Positions 62,078-64,000 of a DNA stretch of 64,000 nt are shown in pieces (position 1 is the first letter of the stretch; the number at the start of each line of letters is the position of its first letter). The DNA is taken from assembly GCA_963706535.1 (NCBI GenBank), contig CAVPMU010000002.1, positions 62,001 through 126,000 of the forward strand, given 5' to 3'. The position numbers were made by a program, and so were the translations under genes. The notes under the pieces are model-generated. The model saw nothing but the letters and a program-made list of their open reading frames with translations. It was not told the DNA's origin and did not search any database. This stretch comes from RPQJ01 sp963706535 (lineage in GTDB: Bacteria; Pseudomonadota; Gammaproteobacteria; Steroidobacterales; Steroidobacteraceae).

Positions 62078-63406
62078 ATGCTGTGGTTCGAACGACCGTT
62101 CCTGCACCTGCTGCACCGCGAGTACTCCGCGGCGATGCGCTTTGCCGAGGACGGCATCGCGCAGGCGCCCCCGCCGGCGCCGGCGAACCCCTGCCAGCTG
62201 TACGTGCACGTCCCGTTCTGCGAGGTGCTGTGCCCGTTCTGCTCGTTCCATCGCGTGCGTTTCCGCGAGGAGAAGACGGCGCGCTACTTCGACGCGCTGC
62301 GCCGCGAGATCCGCCTCTACCACGACGCCGGCTTCCGCTTCAGGGACGTGTACGTAGGCGGCGGCACGCCGACGGTAGATCCCGGCCAGTTGCTCGAGAC
62401 GCTCGAGCTCGTGCGCTCGCTGTCGCCCGTGCACACGGTCTCGATCGAGACCAATCCGAACCATCTCGAGCCCGGCTGGCTCGCCCGCTACCGCGACGCG
62501 GGAGTGACCCGGCTCTCGGTGGGCGTGCAGAGCTTCGACGACGGGCTGCTCGCGGGGATGGACCGGCTCGAGAAGTACGGCAGCGGCACCACGATCCGCG
62601 AGCGGCTCACGGCGGCGAGCGGGATCTTCCCGACGCTCAACGTGGACATGATCTTCAACCTGCCCGGCCAGACGCTCGCGCTGCTCGAGCGCGACCTCGA
62701 CATCCTGCTCGCGCTCGACGTGGACCAGGTGTCGTTCTATCCGCTGATGACGGCCCCGACGGCGCGCCACAAGATGGAGACGTTGATGGGGCAGAACGAA
62801 CCGCGTCTGCGCCATCCCATGTACGAGCGGATCCTGGACCGGTTGCTGCCGCATTACCGGACGTCCTCAGCGTGGTGCTTCTCGCGCGGCGAGGGCATGT
62901 TCGACGAGTACATCATCGACCAGGACGACTACGTCGGCGTCGGCAGCGGCGCGTTCAGCTACGTGGGCGGCGCGATGTACTCCACCACGTTTTCCTTGAA
63001 CCACTACTGCAGGCTCGTCGAGGGCGGCAGCACGGCGGTCACCAACCGGCGCGTGCTCGGCGCGCGCGAGCGCATGCGCTACGACTTCCTGGTGCGGCTG
63101 TTCGGCGGCGAGCTGCGCCGCGACCACATCGAGGCGCGCTACGGCCGCGCATTCTGGTTCAAGCTCGCCCCCGAGCTCGCGGCCATGCGCGCGATCGGCG
63201 CGACCCGCCACGACGCCGATGCCATCCGGCTCACGCGCCGCGGCCTCTACTGCTGGGTGCTGATGATGGCGGAGTTCTTCAATTCGGTGAACGCCGTGCG
63301 TGAGCAGATGCGCGACCACATCCGCGCCGAACTCGACGCGTGGAACGAGGAGGCGAGCGTGCCGGTGGGTTCGATCGGCAAGCGGCAACAGGAGGCGCGA
63401 CCGTGA
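62078..63406 (+). CDS. HemN/HemW-like radical SAM protein inside the hyp cluster
   Basis: A 442-residue radical SAM protein. The cluster motif is FCEVLCPFCSFHR (CX3CX2C, near residues 54-61), followed by VYVGGGTPTVDP, ETNPNHLEPG, RLSVGVQSFDD and DMIFNLPGQ, the pattern of the coproporphyrinogen III oxidase/HemW/HutW family. The C-terminal region (residues about 290-440) does not show features I can assign. It starts 9 bp after hypF and overlaps hypE, so it is translated with the hydrogenase maturation genes. Role could be haem-related or a maturation factor; this is inference. Confidence 0.85.
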   Translation: MLWFERPFLHLLHREYSAAMRFAEDGIAQAPPPAPANPCQLYVHVPFCEVLCPFCSFHRVRFREEKTARYFDALRREIRLYHDAGFRFRDVYVGGGTPTVDPGQLLETLELVRSLSPVHTVSIETNPNHLEPGWLARYRDAGVTRLSVGVQSFDDGLLAGMDRLEKYGSGTTIRERLTAASGIFPTLNVDMIFNLPGQTLALLERDLDILLALDVDQVSFYPLMTAPTARHKMETLMGQNEPRLRHPMYERILDRLLPHYRTSSAWCFSRGEGMFDEYIIDQDDYVGVGSGAFSYVGGAMYSTTFSLNHYCRLVEGGSTAVTNRRVLGARERMRYDFLVRLFGGELRRDHIEARYGRAFWFKLAPELAAMRAIGATRHDADAIRLTRRGLYCWVLMMAEFFNSVNAVREQMRDHIRAELDAWNEEASVPVGSIGKRQQEARP

Positions 63407-64000
63407 GCATGGAAGACACCCACGTCTCGCTCGCCCACGGCAATGGCGGCCGTTACATGCGCGAGTTGATCGCCGAGGTCTTCGCGCGCCATCTCGCGAA
63501 CCCGTATCTGCACACAGACACGGACGCGGCGATCCTGCCCTGGGATTCATCCGCGGGCGAGCTCGCGTTCACGACCGACAGCTTCACCGTGCAGCCGATC
63601 GAGTTCCCGGGCGGCAACATCGGCTCGCTGGCGGTGCACGGCACCACCAACGACCTCGCCGTGGCGGGCGCGATCCCGAAGTACCTGAGCCTCGGCGTGC
63701 TGCTCGAGGAAGGCCTCGAGTTCGCGGTGCTCGAGCGCATCGTCGCGTCGATCGCCGAGGCGGCGCGCGAGATCGGCGTGCTCGTCGCCGCCGGCGACAC
63801 CAAGGTCGTGCGACGCGGCGAGGGCGGTGGCATCTACCTCAACACTGCCGGCATCGGCGTGAAGGATCCCTCGCTCGTGCTCGGCATCGACCGCATCCGT
63901 GCAGGCGACGCGGTGCTGGTGAGCGGGCCGATCGGCGACCACGGCATCGCGGTGATGCTGGCGCGCGAGCAGTTCGGGTTGCGCGGCGACGTGCGTTCCG
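63403..64000 (+). CDS. hypE: Hydrogenase expression/formation protein HypE (partial)
   Basis: The first about 199 residues of HypE, cut by the window end. Motifs: LAHGNGGRYMRELI, TTDSFTVQPIEFPGGNIG, VHGTTNDLAVAGA, AAGDTKVV, and SGPIGDHGIAVML. HypE dehydrates its C-terminal thiocarbamate to thiocyanate; that C-terminal Cys lies outside the window. GTG 63403 overlaps the previous stop and has AGGAGG 7 bp upstream; ATG 63409 is the alternative. Confidence 0.94.
   Translation, partial: MSMEDTHVSLAHGNGGRYMRELIAEVFARHLANPYLHTDTDAAILPWDSSAGELAFTTDSFTVQPIEFPGGNIGSLAVHGTTNDLAVAGAIPKYLSLGVLLEEGLEFAVLERIVASIAEAAREIGVLVAAGDTKVVRRGEGGGIYLNTAGIGVKDPSLVLGIDRIRAGDAVLVSGPIGDHGIAVMLAREQFGLRGDVRS

Overview
The window is GC-rich chromosomal DNA from a gammaproteobacterium that I cannot name to genus. 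The evidence is a gammaproteobacterial-type rRNA operon (16S, tRNA-Ile, tRNA-Ala, 23S, 5S), an erpA ... M23 peptidase, tyrS, rrn gene order, a fused chorismate mutase/prephenate dehydrogenase TyrA, FeoAB, ErpA and RppH. Genes are dense, and many are translationally coupled through ATGA or GTGA overlaps.

Layout. 1-11 kb: small metabolic genes, pdxH, tyrA, a degenerate GGDEF protein, a Fur-type box followed by a ferric-iron ABC transporter (fbpABC), and a FecCD-type permease whose likely ATPase partner lies 7 kb away. 11-19 kb: rppH, a coiled-coil membrane protein, erpA, the polyphosphate pair ppx/ppk1 (convergent), a murein peptidase and tyrS. 19.3-24.9 kb: one rRNA operon with two promoters, boxA sites, processing stems and a terminator. 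25-28.3 kb: a sigma54-dependent activator divergent from a well-formed -24/-12 promoter that drives an octahaem tetrathionate-reductase-type lipoprotein. 28.4-32.2 kb: an arsenic resistance cluster with two different ArsR types, Acr3, ArsC, a CxxC thioredoxin-like protein and an ArsP/YraQ-type permease. 32.3-37.1 kb: yaiI, uup, an RRM protein and a large membrane protein.

37.3-44.2 kb is a respiratory electron-transfer block: an octahaem cytochrome, a Tat-exported protein with four [4Fe-4S] sites, an NrfD-type quinone-site membrane protein, a monohaem cytochrome, a membrane hexahaem NapC/NirT-like cytochrome, and a fusion of an 11-haem domain to a membrane cytochrome b. Together they carry 26 predicted c-type haems. 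Next come feoAB with a small partner, an orphan ECF sigma factor, ctlX, an AhpD-like protein, plsY-birA-coaX, and two near-duplicate small cytochromes c.

52.3-53.7 kb holds a group II intron (probably class C) inserted just behind a terminator. It has lost the N-terminal part of its reverse transcriptase. 55.4-57.1 kb holds the remains of a [NiFe] uptake hydrogenase locus, with internal deletions, frameshifts and a protease/small-subunit chimera. Directly beside it is a complete-looking hypCABDF plus hypE (cut by the window end), with an extra HemN-like radical SAM gene between hypF and hypE.

The physiology suggested is an iron-acquiring, arsenic-tolerant, facultatively respiring bacterium with many cytochromes. 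The most interesting parts are the multihaem/NrfD block, the sigma54-controlled octahaem lipoprotein, the deleted intron, and the wrecked hydrogenase beside intact maturation genes.
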